DNA of 64,000 nucleotides. Source: Curtobacterium luteum. GTDB taxonomy: Bacteria > Actinomycetota > Actinomycetes > Actinomycetales > Microbacteriaceae. Position 1 is the stretch's first letter. Each line of letters starts with the position of its first letter. Below are positions 36,149 through 44,801 of this stretch, piece by piece. The position numbers were made by a program, and so were the translations under genes. Location of the stretch: assembly GCF_014646995.1 (NCBI RefSeq), contig NZ_BMOI01000002.1:186496-250495 (forward strand), given 5' to 3'. The notes below the pieces were generated by a model. That model searched no databases. It was not told where the DNA came from and worked only from the letters and a program-made list of their open reading frames with translations.

Positions 36149-37126
36149 TCACTCGGTCGTCGACACCCAGTCGATGAGCAGGTTGCCGCTCGCGCCCCAG
36201 TTGCCGGTCTGGAACATGAACCGGTGCGGCGTGGTCGGGACGTCGTGCGTGACCGTCCCGATGACCTTGCCGTCGACCTTGTAGGTGACCGACTTCCCCG
36301 GGTCCCAGTCGACCGTGTAGGTGTGCCAGTCACGCCACGAGACGCCCGTGGGGATCTGCACGCGCTCGGCTTCCTGGCCCGGGGTCATCGAGTGGTGGAA
36401 CGCCATCGGCTCCGACTCGAAGTTGCCCTCGGGGAAGTCGATCTCGCCGTCGGCCCACCGGTTCGAGGTCGGCCACAGCATGAACGCCGCACCGTTGCCG
36501 TCGCCGCCCGTCGCCTTCGCGCGGACCGAGAACGAGCCGCCGACGTGGTCGTAGGCGCCGGCCTTCGTGCCGAACGTGCCGGCGGTTCCCGCACCGCCGA
36601 GCCGGGCGTCGAGGACACCGTCGTGCACGGTCACGGTCTGGCTCGGTGCGTAGATGCCCGACGTGCCGTCCGGGTACGGCTGCCAGGCCTGCGGGTACCG
36701 GCTCGCGACGGCTCCGAGGCCGGCAGCGAGGTCGAAGTCCTCGACGAAGGAGGCGGCCGGCGGCTGGGCACCGCTCGGGTCGGCGGCGGACGACGCGGCC
36801 TCGGTCGGCTCGTCGGCTGGGGCAGCCGTCTCGGCCGGCGCCGGGCTCGTCGTCGGGGTCGGGGTCGACTCCTGGATCGGTGCGCCCGTCGGCGTGGCGT
36901 CGGGCGTCGCCGTCGAGTCGTCCGACGGCGCCTCGTCGGCGGGGTCGGGCGTCGGCGTGCTGTCGGCGGTCGGGTCGTCCGAGGGCGTCGGCGACGCGGT
37001 CGGCGCGGGTGCCGGACGCCAGTGGTGGTGCCAGCCCCACCAAGGGGCGGCGGTGGCTGCGGTGGGGATGCCGATGATCAACGCGGCGGCAGCGGAAGCC
37101 GCGATGACGACGTTGCGGCGCTTCAC
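36149..37126 (-). CDS. secreted GH16 endo-beta-glucanase-like enzyme
   Basis: 325 residues. Signal peptide (to about AATAA, residue 27), a Pro/Thr/Ser/Asp-rich stalk (about 35-125), then a GH16 beta-sandwich. The catalytic EXDXXE motif is in DGEIDFPEGNF (nucleophile Glu first, acid/base Glu last). GH16 enzymes cleave beta-1,3/1,4-glucans, laminarin, galactans or related polymers; the narrow substrate cannot be read here. The C-terminal half is very similar to the GH16 protein at 62260-63231 (for example HHSM-PG, DWHTYT, PTTPHR, LIDWVS). The GTG start lacks a strong ribosome site. Confidence 0.87.
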   Translation of the reverse strand: MKRRNVVIAASAAAALIIGIPTAATAAPWWGWHHHWRPAPAPTASPTPSDDPTADSTPTPDPADEAPSDDSTATPDATPTGAPIQESTPTPTTSPAPAETAAPADEPTEAASSAADPSGAQPPAASFVEDFDLAAGLGAVASRYPQAWQPYPDGTSGIYAPSQTVTVHDGVLDARLGGAGTAGTFGTKAGAYDHVGGSFSVRAKATGGDGNGAAFMLWPTSNRWADGEIDFPEGNFESEPMAFHHSMTPGQEAERVQIPTGVSWRDWHTYTVDWDPGKSVTYKVDGKVIGTVTHDVPTTPHRFMFQTGNWGASGNLLIDWVSTTE

Positions 37127-37434
37127 CGGGTGGTCCGATCAGCGGTGGACAGGGGTGTGCTGGTCGCGCAGGGACGCGCGGTCGAGACAGAGATGTCGAG
37201 CTCCTCGGAGGGGGTCGGGTTCGGGGGCGCAGGACGCGGTGTCGGACGCCCGAGCGGAGGTGCAGGGTGCGTGCTGTGGGGGTGCTGTGGTGCTGCACTC
37301 GGTGATGCGTCCTCGACCATTGTGCCTCATGTGTGCCCCGTTCGGGGGGCGTCGACGACTGTTCACCTCCGCGTGCGTGTTCCGGCGAGTACGACCGGGC
37401 GCATGACCGGGCCCCACCGGGCGGCGCCCGACCG
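37127..37434. other. intergenic region upstream of GH16 gene
   Basis: 308 bp between the GH16 start and the end of a minus-strand 25-codon frame. It should contain the GH16 promoter, but no clear -35/-10 pair is visible. A small inverted repeat CGGGC-GGC-GCCCG (about 37418-37430) may end the transcript arriving from the DUF6611-like gene. Nothing else is recognisable. Confidence 0.4.
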
Positions 37435-37512
37435 TCAGTCGTAGCCGAGGACCACCGGGTCGTCGTCGGACGGGTCGGGCGTGCTGCCGACCGCCCCCGG
37501 CCCGGCGTTCAT
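37435..37512 (-). CDS. possible 25-residue peptide coupled to DUF6611-like gene
   Basis: An ATG at 37512 overlaps the stop of the upstream gene (ATGA) and opens a 25-codon frame, MNAGPGAVGSTPDPSDDDPVV..., very acidic. The coupling resembles the genuine gene overlaps elsewhere in the window, but a frame this short can arise by chance. Confidence 0.3.
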   Translation of the reverse strand: MNAGPGAVGSTPDPSDDDPVVLGYD

Positions 37513-38039
37513 GCGCGACCCCGTCGGGGCGTCTCGGGCAGGGAACTCCAGACGTCCGCCCAGAGGAGCTCGAACTCCACCGCGCTGATCGTCCCGGCGA
37601 GCGCCGCTCGTTCGTACACCACGAGTGCGTCGAGCGACCCGGCGAGCAAGCGTGCGTCCCCGTGCCCGCGGGGTCGACCGCCGCCGTGGAAGGTGGTCAC
37701 GGTCAGGGTGCGCACCGAGGGTCGCGTCCGACGGGTCGCGCGCCGCAGGACGAGGAACCCGGAGCCGTACAGCGCGGCGGCCGCCAGGGTACCCCCGAGC
37801 GCGGAGCCGTTCAGGGCCGCCATCACGCCGAGGGCGGGGAGCGCGCCGGCCACGCCCCACGCGTGCAGCGCCCGGAGGAGGATCCGCTCTCGGGTGTTCG
37901 TGCCCGGTGGGAACACCACGAGCGTGCGGGAGCTCCAGAGGGTCCTGCCGGCGGGGTGGACGATCTCGCGCCCCCAGACGTGGAGGTGGCGGTCCCGGGG
38001 TCCGGCGTGCGGGAGGAGCGGCTTCGTGGGCGAGTGCAC
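37509..38039 (-). CDS. DUF6611-like membrane protein
   Basis: 176 residues from the assumed GTG start. The order is a conserved-looking WGREIVHPAGRTLWSSRTLVVFPPGT segment, RERILLRALHAWG, two hydrophobic helices, and a C-terminal helical part (VRTLTVTTF, DALVVYERAALAGTISAVEFELLWADVWSSL). This arrangement matches the DUF6611 family of actinobacteria, whose function is unknown. The frame is open up to 38192, but the upstream part is Arg-rich and unlike coding sequence, and it runs into a promoter region. The start is therefore uncertain. Confidence 0.6.
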   Translation of the reverse strand: MHSPTKPLLPHAGPRDRHLHVWGREIVHPAGRTLWSSRTLVVFPPGTNTRERILLRALHAWGVAGALPALGVMAALNGSALGGTLAAAALYGSGFLVLRRATRRTRPSVRTLTVTTFHGGGRPRGHGDARLLAGSLDALVVYERAALAGTISAVEFELLWADVWSSLPETPRRGRA

Positions 38040-38150
38040 CGGATCACCGTGCACCCGCGCAGCACGTCGGAGCACCGCCCCTGACGGACTCCTCACGGCC
38101 GTCACGGCGATCCTCACGCGTCGCTGATCTCGTGAGCCGGACGTCAGGGG

Positions 38151-38203
38151 TTGCGGGCGGAACGCGGAGCAGGTATACCTAAACCGGTTCAATGAAACCG
38201 GTT
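38151..38203 (+). promoter_or_regulatory. promoter and double operator of the GH130 locus
   Basis: TTGCGG (38151-38156), a 17-bp spacer and TATACC (38174-38179) form a good promoter. Two AACCGGTT palindromes follow directly (38182-38189 and 38196-38203, 14 bp apart), each flanked by TTCAA/TGAAA. A repressor there would block its own transcription; the LacI gene begins at 38243. Confidence 0.78.
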
Positions 38204-38242
38204 CAAACGATCTGGACCAGCACCGCGGCGAGGAGGCCCCCG

Positions 38243-39271
38243 ATGGAACGACGACCCACCATCGTCGACGTCGCGCGGCAGGCCGGGGTGTCCAAGGGCC
38301 TCGTGTCCCTCGCGCTGAACGACCGCCCGGGCGTCAACCAGGCCACCAAGGAACGGATCCAGGCCGCCGCCGCCGAGATCGGCTGGCGACCGAACCCGGC
38401 CGCCCGCAGCCTGACCAGCCGGCGCGCGTACGCCCTCGGCCTCGTCGTGAAGCGCGACCCGCGGATCATCGAGACGGACCCGTTCTTCGCCGCGTTCATC
38501 GCCGGCCTCGAGACGGTCCTGTCCGACCGCGGGCAGGTCCTCGTGCTCAGCGTCGTGCCGGACGCGGGCGCCGAAGAGCGCTCGTACCGCTCCCTCGCCG
38601 CCGACGGGCGCGTGGACGGCTTCATCCTCACCGACCTCCTCCGGCACGACCGACGGATCGCACTGCTCGCCGAGCTCGGGGTCCGCGGCGTCACGCTCGG
38701 CGAGCCCGACGTCCCGACGACGTTGCCGGCCGTACGGCGCGAGTACGAGGACGGCATCGACGACCTCGTCCGGTACCTCGCGGGCCTCGGGCACGAGCGG
38801 ATCGCGCACGTCGCGGGCAACGAGGACATGCTGCACGGCCGTGCCCGACGCGAGCAGTTCGAACGCGTCGCCGCGGCCCTCGGCATCGAGGCGCGGGTGG
38901 TCCCGACGGACTTCTCCCCCGAGCAGGGCGCCGACGCCACGCGGACGCTCCTCGCGCTCGACCCGGGCGTCCGTCCGACCGCGATCGTGTACGGCAACGA
39001 CCCGATGGCGGTCGCGGGCATGGCGGTCGCACAGGGCGCGGGCCTCCGCATCCCGGACGACCTCTCGGTCACCGGGCTCGACGGGTCCCAGATCGGGCAG
39101 TTCGTCTACCCGGCCCTGACGACCCTCGACAACGACCCGGTCGAGTGGGGGCGCGTCGTCGCGTCCACCCTGCTCGACCTCGTCGACGGGCACGAGCCCG
39201 TCGACCGCTCCCTCACCCCCGCGCGGCTCATCGTCCGCGGGTCGACGGGCGCGCCGACACCCCGGCACTGA
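38243..39271 (+). CDS. LacI-family repressor of the GH130 locus
   Basis: 342 residues. HTH TIVDVARQAGVSKGLVSLALND, hinge WRPNPAARSLTS, then the sugar-binding-like effector domain ending in QIGQFVYPALTTLDNDPVEWGR. GAGGAGG precedes ATG 38243. It is transcribed in the same direction as the following sugar ABC transporter and GH130 genes, probably autoregulated through the AACCGGTT pair. The effector is likely the imported sugar. Confidence 0.92.
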   Translation: MERRPTIVDVARQAGVSKGLVSLALNDRPGVNQATKERIQAAAAEIGWRPNPAARSLTSRRAYALGLVVKRDPRIIETDPFFAAFIAGLETVLSDRGQVLVLSVVPDAGAEERSYRSLAADGRVDGFILTDLLRHDRRIALLAELGVRGVTLGEPDVPTTLPAVRREYEDGIDDLVRYLAGLGHERIAHVAGNEDMLHGRARREQFERVAAALGIEARVVPTDFSPEQGADATRTLLALDPGVRPTAIVYGNDPMAVAGMAVAQGAGLRIPDDLSVTGLDGSQIGQFVYPALTTLDNDPVEWGRVVASTLLDLVDGHEPVDRSLTPARLIVRGSTGAPTPRH

Positions 39272-39321
39272 CGCCGGACAGACGAGGACGGCCGAGCGGA
39301 GCGCCAGCGCTCCCACCCGTC

Positions 39322-39348
39322 CAGCACAGCACAGCACAGCACAGCACA
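39322..39348. repeat. five-copy CAGCA simple repeat in leader
   Basis: CAGCA occurs five times in tandem (39322-39346) plus CA, in the 101-bp gap between the LacI stop and the binding-protein ATG, 25 bp before that start codon. Pentanucleotide repeats of this kind can change in number by slippage. Confidence 0.85.
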
Positions 39349-39372
39349 CCGACCACCGACGAAGGAGTCACC

Positions 39373-40671
39373 ATGCAACGGCGCATGCTCGCCATCGGGA
39401 CCGCGATCGCCGCGGCCACCGCGCTCGCCCTGACCGGATGCTCCGGCGGGGGCGCCGCGTCGAACAGCGACGCGATGAAGGCCAAGGGCCCGATCACCAT
39501 CTGGTACTCGAACAACGAGCAGGAGGTCCAGTGGGGCAAGGCCGCCGTCGCCTCGTGGAACAAGGACCACCCCGACCAGCAGGTGAAGGGCCAGGAGGTC
39601 CCCGCCGGCAAGAGCACCGAAGAGGTCATCGGCGCGGCGATCACGGCAGGTACCACGCCCTGCCTCGTGTTCAACAACCTGCCCGCCGCGACCGGCCAGT
39701 TCCAGAAGCAGGGCGGCCTCGTCGACCTGTCGAAGTTCAGCGGCGCGGACGCCTACATCGAGGCCCGCTCCGGCGACACGGCCGACCAGTACAAGTCGTC
39801 CGACGGCGACTTCTACCAGATGCCGTGGAAGTCGAACCCCGTGATGATCTTCTACAACAAGGCGATCTTCGAGAAGGCCGGGCTCGACACCGAGGACCCG
39901 AAGCTCAGCACCTACGACGACTTCCTGGCGGCGGCCGCGAAGATCAAGGCCTCGGGCGCCGCGCCGTACGCGATCTACCCGACGCCGACGAGCGAGTTCT
40001 TCCAGCCGAACTTCGACTACCTGCCGCTCTACGCCGCCGCGACCGGTGGCAAGGGCATGGCGACGAAGGACGGCACGGCGACGTTCGACACCCAGGCCGG
40101 CCGCGACGTCGCCGAGTTCTGGAAGACCGTCTACGAGAAGGGCTACGCGGGCACCGAGCAGCTGCAGGGCGACGCCTTCGCGACCGGCAAGGCCGCGATG
40201 GCGATCGTCGGCCCGTGGGCGATCGCGTCCTACAAGGGCAAGGTCGACTGGGGCAGCGTGCCCGTCCCCACCAAGGACGGCATCTCGGCCGACCAGACCT
40301 GGACCTTCCCGGACGCCAAGAACGTCGGCATGTACTCGTCCTGCAAGAACCAGGGCACCGCGTGGGACTTCCTGAAGTACGCCACGAGCAAGGACCAGGA
40401 CCAGCAGCTCCTCGAGACGACCGGCCAGATGCCGATCCGGAAGGACCTCGCCACGACGTACGCCGACTACTTCAAGGCCAACCCGTCGTACCAGGAGTTC
40501 GGTTCGCAGGCGGCCCGCACGGTCGACGACCCGGCCGGCGCGAACACGATCGCCGCGCTCCAGGGCTTCCGTGATTTCTACACGAAGGCCGTCATCTCCG
40601 GGCAGGGGGACCTCGACTCGCAGCTGGGGGCCGCGGCGTCGAAGTTCACCCAGCAGATGCAGCAGCAGTAG
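39373..40671 (+). CDS. sugar-binding lipoprotein (SBP family 1), GH130 locus
   Basis: 432 residues. Lipobox LTGC near residue 23 and a short Gly/Ala/Ser linker precede the SBP_bac_1 fold (PITIWYSNNEQEVQWGKAAV; GDFYQMPWKSNPVMIFYN; GKAAMAIVGPWAI). It captures an oligosaccharide for the MalF/MalG-type permeases that follow. The linked GH130 genes suggest beta-mannosides. GAAGGAG precedes ATG 39373. As for the galactoside system, no ATPase gene is present, so a shared MsiK-type ATPase is expected. Confidence 0.93.
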   Translation: MQRRMLAIGTAIAAATALALTGCSGGGAASNSDAMKAKGPITIWYSNNEQEVQWGKAAVASWNKDHPDQQVKGQEVPAGKSTEEVIGAAITAGTTPCLVFNNLPAATGQFQKQGGLVDLSKFSGADAYIEARSGDTADQYKSSDGDFYQMPWKSNPVMIFYNKAIFEKAGLDTEDPKLSTYDDFLAAAAKIKASGAAPYAIYPTPTSEFFQPNFDYLPLYAAATGGKGMATKDGTATFDTQAGRDVAEFWKTVYEKGYAGTEQLQGDAFATGKAAMAIVGPWAIASYKGKVDWGSVPVPTKDGISADQTWTFPDAKNVGMYSSCKNQGTAWDFLKYATSKDQDQQLLETTGQMPIRKDLATTYADYFKANPSYQEFGSQAARTVDDPAGANTIAALQGFRDFYTKAVISGQGDLDSQLGAAASKFTQQMQQQ

Positions 40672-40686
40672 GACGGGAGGCCCGGC

Positions 40687-41643
40687 TTGACCACGCAGAC
40701 CGCGTCACCGACGCGCGGGGTCACGCCGGGCAGCCCGACGGGCGGCGGCCGGAAGCCGCTGCACGTCCGACTGCTCGGCAAGAACCCCCTGGGGTGGCTG
40801 TTCAGCGCCCCCTACCTGGTGTTCGTCATCGCGATCTTCGCCTACCCGGTGTGCTTCGCGGTGTACATGTCCTTCAAGGACTACTTCTTCGCCGCCCCCG
40901 GCGTGAACGTCGACCGGCCGTGGGTCGGACTGCAGAACTACGTGCAGGTCTTCCAGGACCCGCAGGTGCTGCAGTCGTTCCGGAACGTCGGCGTCTTCCT
41001 CGTCATCAACGTGCCCCTGACCGTCGTGCTCGCCCTCGTGCTCGCCTCGGCGCTCAACGGCGCCGTGCGCTGGGGGACGTTCTTCCGGGTGAGCTACTAC
41101 GTGCCCTACGTCACCGCGAGCGTCGCGGTCGTCGGAGTCTGGCTGTTCCTGTTCAGCCAGGGCGGGGTCGTGAACAGCGTCCTCGGACCGCTCGCGCCGA
41201 GCCCGTCGTGGCTCAGCAACCCGGCCCTCGCGATGCCGATGATCGCGGTGTTCGTGACGTGGAAGCAGCTCGGGTTCTACATCCTGCTGTACCTCGCGGC
41301 GCTGCAGAACGTACCGAAGGAGCTCTACGAGTCGGCGTCCACCGACGGCGCGGGCAAGATCCGGCAGTTCTTCTCGGTGACCGTCCCCGGCGTCCGGCCC
41401 GCGACGGTGCTCGTGCTGCTGCTCAGCACCGTGACGGGCGCGAACCTCTTCACCGAGCCCTACCTGCTCACCGGCGGCGGCGGCCCGAACGGCGCCTCCA
41501 CCAGCCCCGTGCTGCTCATCTACCAGCAGGGCATCCAGCAGGGCCACCCCGGCTACGCGGCGGCCATCGGCATCGTCCTGATGATCGGCGTCCTGATCAT
41601 CGCGTTCCTGCAGAACAAGTTCGCAGGTGGGAGGGAATCATGA
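40687..41643 (+). CDS. sugar ABC transporter permease (MalF type), GH130 locus
   Basis: 318 residues with six membrane helices after a polar N-terminus of about 35 residues; the coupling motif is in KELYESASTDGAGKIRQFFSVTVPGV. The TTG start at 40687 is set by GGGAGG seven bases upstream. That ribosome site is part of a GGACGGGAGGC sequence, the arm of the window's hairpin family, here without its partner arm. The stop overlaps the next ATG (ATGA). Confidence 0.92.
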   Translation: MTTQTASPTRGVTPGSPTGGGRKPLHVRLLGKNPLGWLFSAPYLVFVIAIFAYPVCFAVYMSFKDYFFAAPGVNVDRPWVGLQNYVQVFQDPQVLQSFRNVGVFLVINVPLTVVLALVLASALNGAVRWGTFFRVSYYVPYVTASVAVVGVWLFLFSQGGVVNSVLGPLAPSPSWLSNPALAMPMIAVFVTWKQLGFYILLYLAALQNVPKELYESASTDGAGKIRQFFSVTVPGVRPATVLVLLLSTVTGANLFTEPYLLTGGGGPNGASTSPVLLIYQQGIQQGHPGYAAAIGIVLMIGVLIIAFLQNKFAGGRES

Positions 41644-42584
41644 CCCAGGCGACCACCCCCCGGGCCGCAGCCGACCTGACGGCGGCGAGCCGCGCCTCCC
41701 GGCAGGACACCCCGAGGCGGCGGCGACCCCGCCGCCTGGACGGACAGCAGCTGAGCCGGGGCCAGGCGGCCCTGCGGTTCGTCGTGCTGCTCGCCGGCGC
41801 GCTGCTCTTCCTGTTCCCGTTCTGGTACATGGTGATCGGCTCGCTCCAGCGCGAGCCGGACACCTCCGTCGCCGGGGCGTTCCCGAACCCGGCGAACATC
41901 GACCTGCACAACTACGCGCAGATCGACTCCCGGGTCGACCTGCTGCAGGGGCTCGTGAACTCCGGCATCTTCACCGCCGGGGTCGTGCTCTGCACCGTCG
42001 TGTTCGGCGTCCTCGCCGGGTACGCGCTGTCCGTGCTCCAGTGGAAGGGGCGTGGGACGACGTTCGCGCTCGCCCTGCTCGTGCAGGTCGTGCCGTTCCA
42101 GCTGCTCATGATCCCGCTGTACGTCCTCATCGCCCGCGACTACGGCCTGAGCGACAACTACCTCGGCATGATCCTGCCGTTCGCGATCAACTCCGCCGCG
42201 GTGGTGATCTTCCGGCAGTACTTCCTGCAGGTGCCGCAGGAGATCTTCGACGCCGCCCGCATCGACGGCGCCGGGGAGCTCCGTGTGCTCTGGAGCGTCG
42301 CGCTCCCCCTCATCCGACCGGCGCTCGTCACCGTCGTGCTGGTCACGTTCATCGGGCCGTGGAACGAGTTCCTCTGGCCGTTCCTCATCACGAAGGAAGC
42401 CTCCATGCAACCGCTCGCCGTCTCCCTGGCGAACTACATCTCGAACGTCGCGTCCTCGACCGCGAACCCGTACGGCGCGATCCTCGCCGGCGCGGTCGTG
42501 CTCGCGGCCCCCGTCGTCGTGCTGTTCATCGTGTTCCAGCGGTGGTTCATCGCGACCGACATCGGATCGGGGGTGAAGGGCTGA
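41640..42584 (+). CDS. sugar ABC transporter permease (MalG type), GH130 locus
   Basis: 314 residues, six membrane helices; the coupling motif is in QEIFDAARIDGAGELRVLWSVALPL and the C-terminus DIGSGVKG is MalG-like. It overlaps the upstream permease by 4 bp, and its stop shares one base with the next ATG (TGATG), so all four genes from here are translationally coupled. Confidence 0.93.
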   Translation: MTQATTPRAAADLTAASRASRQDTPRRRRPRRLDGQQLSRGQAALRFVVLLAGALLFLFPFWYMVIGSLQREPDTSVAGAFPNPANIDLHNYAQIDSRVDLLQGLVNSGIFTAGVVLCTVVFGVLAGYALSVLQWKGRGTTFALALLVQVVPFQLLMIPLYVLIARDYGLSDNYLGMILPFAINSAAVVIFRQYFLQVPQEIFDAARIDGAGELRVLWSVALPLIRPALVTVVLVTFIGPWNEFLWPFLITKEASMQPLAVSLANYISNVASSTANPYGAILAGAVVLAAPVVVLFIVFQRWFIATDIGSGVKG

Positions 42585-43681
42585 TGCCGGCACTCACCAC
42601 CGACCTCCTCGCCGACGAGTACCAGCGCGCCCTGCAGCACACGAACGCGCTGACCGACCGCATCTCGACCGACGACTTCTCGGCACACTACGACGACCCA
42701 CCCGCGTGGATGGTCGGCCCGTTCCGCCGGGACCCGTCGCTCACCTTCACGGCACCCGGGTGGACCGACCCGACGGGCATCGGCTGGACCGCGTCCTCGG
42801 TCTTCAACCCCACCCTCGCGGTCGCGCCCGACGAGCGTGGCACGGTGGTCGCGGTGGACCCCGCGACCGGCCTGGAGGCACGACACGCCCTCCACCTCGT
42901 CTACCGGGCGTCCCCGGTGAAGGAGTCGACGTCGTCCCGGGTCGGGCACGCGGTCCTGACCGCGGACGGCTGGGTCGACGACGGCGCGCCGATCCTCTGG
43001 CCGACGGAGTCGAACGAGGGCCTCGGCGTCGAGGACCCGAAGCTCTACCGCGCCGAAGGGCGCTGGTGGTGCTACTACAACGCGATCTGGGACACGCGGG
43101 GCAGCGACCTCCGCGAGACGTACCCGGACGCGGGCGACGTCGGGTGCGACATCGCCCTGGCGGTCTCCGACGACCTCGTGCACTGGGAGAAGACCGGCAT
43201 CGTCGTGCCGTACGAGGTCTCGCACCTGTGGGCGAAGGGCGCGGTGATCCCGCGGGACGACGCCGGCAACGCGGTCCGGATCGGCGGCGAGTACCTCATG
43301 TACGTGTCCGAGGGGTGCGGCGGGAAGCTCACCGTCGGGCACTCGGACGACATGCTGCACTGGACCTTCACGCACGAGGACTACCTCGACGTCAGCACCC
43401 TCGGGCAGCACGTGCACGAGGTCGCCTGCGCCGTGGTCGACGGCGACCGGCTCGTCCTCGACTTCTTCCTCGCCGACCACGACGGGGCGTTCGCAGCCGG
43501 GCAGGCGCTCTACGCGGTCGACGCCCCCTTCACGCAGCGCGACGTGCACGCCGGCGGGTCGCTCGCGTGGGGTGGGCTCCTGCGCTGGCCGACGCCGGAC
43601 GGTCCACGGGTCTTCGCGCAGGGGTGGGACGCCCCGCGCGGCAGTCGCGAGCTGTACCTGTACCAGGAGGTGCCGGCATGA
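42584..43681 (+). CDS. GH130-like beta-mannoside hydrolase or phosphorylase, first copy
   Basis: 365 residues forming a predicted five-bladed beta-propeller: repeated strands with FNPTLAV, HLVYRAS, GVEDPKLYR (about residue 148, matching the GH130 catalytic Asp region), DIALAVSDDLVHW, WAKGAVIPRD and EYLMYVSEG. GH130 enzymes cleave beta-mannosides by phosphorolysis or hydrolysis. No signal peptide, so it acts in the cytoplasm on imported sugar. It is more divergent than the second copy, and GH43-like propellers are an alternative. Confidence 0.72.
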   Translation: MPALTTDLLADEYQRALQHTNALTDRISTDDFSAHYDDPPAWMVGPFRRDPSLTFTAPGWTDPTGIGWTASSVFNPTLAVAPDERGTVVAVDPATGLEARHALHLVYRASPVKESTSSRVGHAVLTADGWVDDGAPILWPTESNEGLGVEDPKLYRAEGRWWCYYNAIWDTRGSDLRETYPDAGDVGCDIALAVSDDLVHWEKTGIVVPYEVSHLWAKGAVIPRDDAGNAVRIGGEYLMYVSEGCGGKLTVGHSDDMLHWTFTHEDYLDVSTLGQHVHEVACAVVDGDRLVLDFFLADHDGAFAAGQALYAVDAPFTQRDVHAGGSLAWGGLLRWPTPDGPRVFAQGWDAPRGSRELYLYQEVPA

Positions 43682-44751
43682 CCAGGGTCGTGCCCGCGGC
43701 GGCGTTCCCGTACGTGCTCGAACGGGTCGGCCTCGTCATGGAGCCGCTGGCCGACGGGCCGCTCGAGGCCGAGGGCGTCCTCAACCCGGGCAGCGGACGC
43801 GGCCCGGACGGGGAGCTCTACCTCCTCCCACGGCTCGTGGCCGACGGCAACGTCTCGCGGATCGGCATCGCCCGGGTCCTCGTCGAGGACGGGGTCCCGA
43901 CCGGCGTCGAACGACAGGGCGTCGTGCTCGAGCCCGAGCGCTCGTGGGAGGTCGGCGCGGTGAACGCCGGCGTCGAGGACCCTCGGACGACCTGGGTCCC
44001 CGCGCTCGGCCTCCACGTGATGACCTACGTGGCGTACGGGCCGCTCGGGCCGCACACCGCGGTCGCCGTGTCGGACGACCTCCGCTCGTGGCGGCGGCTC
44101 GGACCCGTGCGGTTCGCCTACGACGACGCGCTCGACGTCGACCTGGCGATGTACTTCAACAAGGACTGCGTGTTCCTGCCGGAGCCCGTCACGGCGCCGG
44201 ACGGGACCGAGAGCCTGGCGGTGCTCCACCGCCCGGGCTGGGACCTGTCCGAGATCCGGCCGTCCGAGGGGCTCCACGCGCCGGGCTGGGTCGAGGACAC
44301 CCGGCCGTCGATCTGGATCTCCTTCGTGCCGCTCGACCGGGTGCGCGAGGACGTCGGGGCACTCGCCGAGTGGCGCGGGCACCGGGTCCTCGCCGCCCCT
44401 GCCGCCCCGTGGGAGGAGCTGAAGATCGGGGCCGGCCCGGCGCCGATCCGGGTGCCCGAGGGCTGGTTGCTCCTGCACCACGGCGTCACCGGCGAACTCG
44501 TCGGGTCGCTCGCACAGCAGCAGAAGGTGAACTACGCCGCCGGGGGCATGCTCCTCGACGCCGACCGTCCGTGGGAGGTGCTCGTCCGGACGGGCGAGCC
44601 CCTCATGACCGCGGACACCGACGACGAGCGCTCAGGCATCGTGCCGAACGTCGTGTTCCCCACCGCCGTCGAGGAGATCGACGGCGTCCACCACGTCTTC
44701 TACGGCATGGCGGACTCCAAGATCGGCGTCGCACGACTCGTGCGGCGCTGA
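43678..44751 (+). CDS. GH130 beta-mannoside hydrolase or phosphorylase, second copy
   Basis: 357 residues, a five-bladed propeller with strong GH130 features: VLNPGSGRGPDGELYLLPRL, GVEDPRTTW (catalytic region, about residues 98-106), FNKDCVFLPE, NYAAGGMLLDADRPWEVL and IVPNVVFPTAVEE ... HHVFYGMADSKIGVA. Known members act on beta-1,2- or beta-1,4-linked mannose. Cytoplasmic. It overlaps the first copy by 4 bp (ATGA). Two adjacent propellers probably handle different chain ends, linkages or steps of the same sugar. Whether it uses phosphate cannot be decided without alignment. Confidence 0.85.
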   Translation: MTRVVPAAAFPYVLERVGLVMEPLADGPLEAEGVLNPGSGRGPDGELYLLPRLVADGNVSRIGIARVLVEDGVPTGVERQGVVLEPERSWEVGAVNAGVEDPRTTWVPALGLHVMTYVAYGPLGPHTAVAVSDDLRSWRRLGPVRFAYDDALDVDLAMYFNKDCVFLPEPVTAPDGTESLAVLHRPGWDLSEIRPSEGLHAPGWVEDTRPSIWISFVPLDRVREDVGALAEWRGHRVLAAPAAPWEELKIGAGPAPIRVPEGWLLLHHGVTGELVGSLAQQQKVNYAAGGMLLDADRPWEVLVRTGEPLMTADTDDERSGIVPNVVFPTAVEEIDGVHHVFYGMADSKIGVARLVRR

Positions 44752-44801
44752 TCGCCCGACCCCTGTGACGAACCCACTCATCCCGAGAACGAGGAGATGC
44801 A

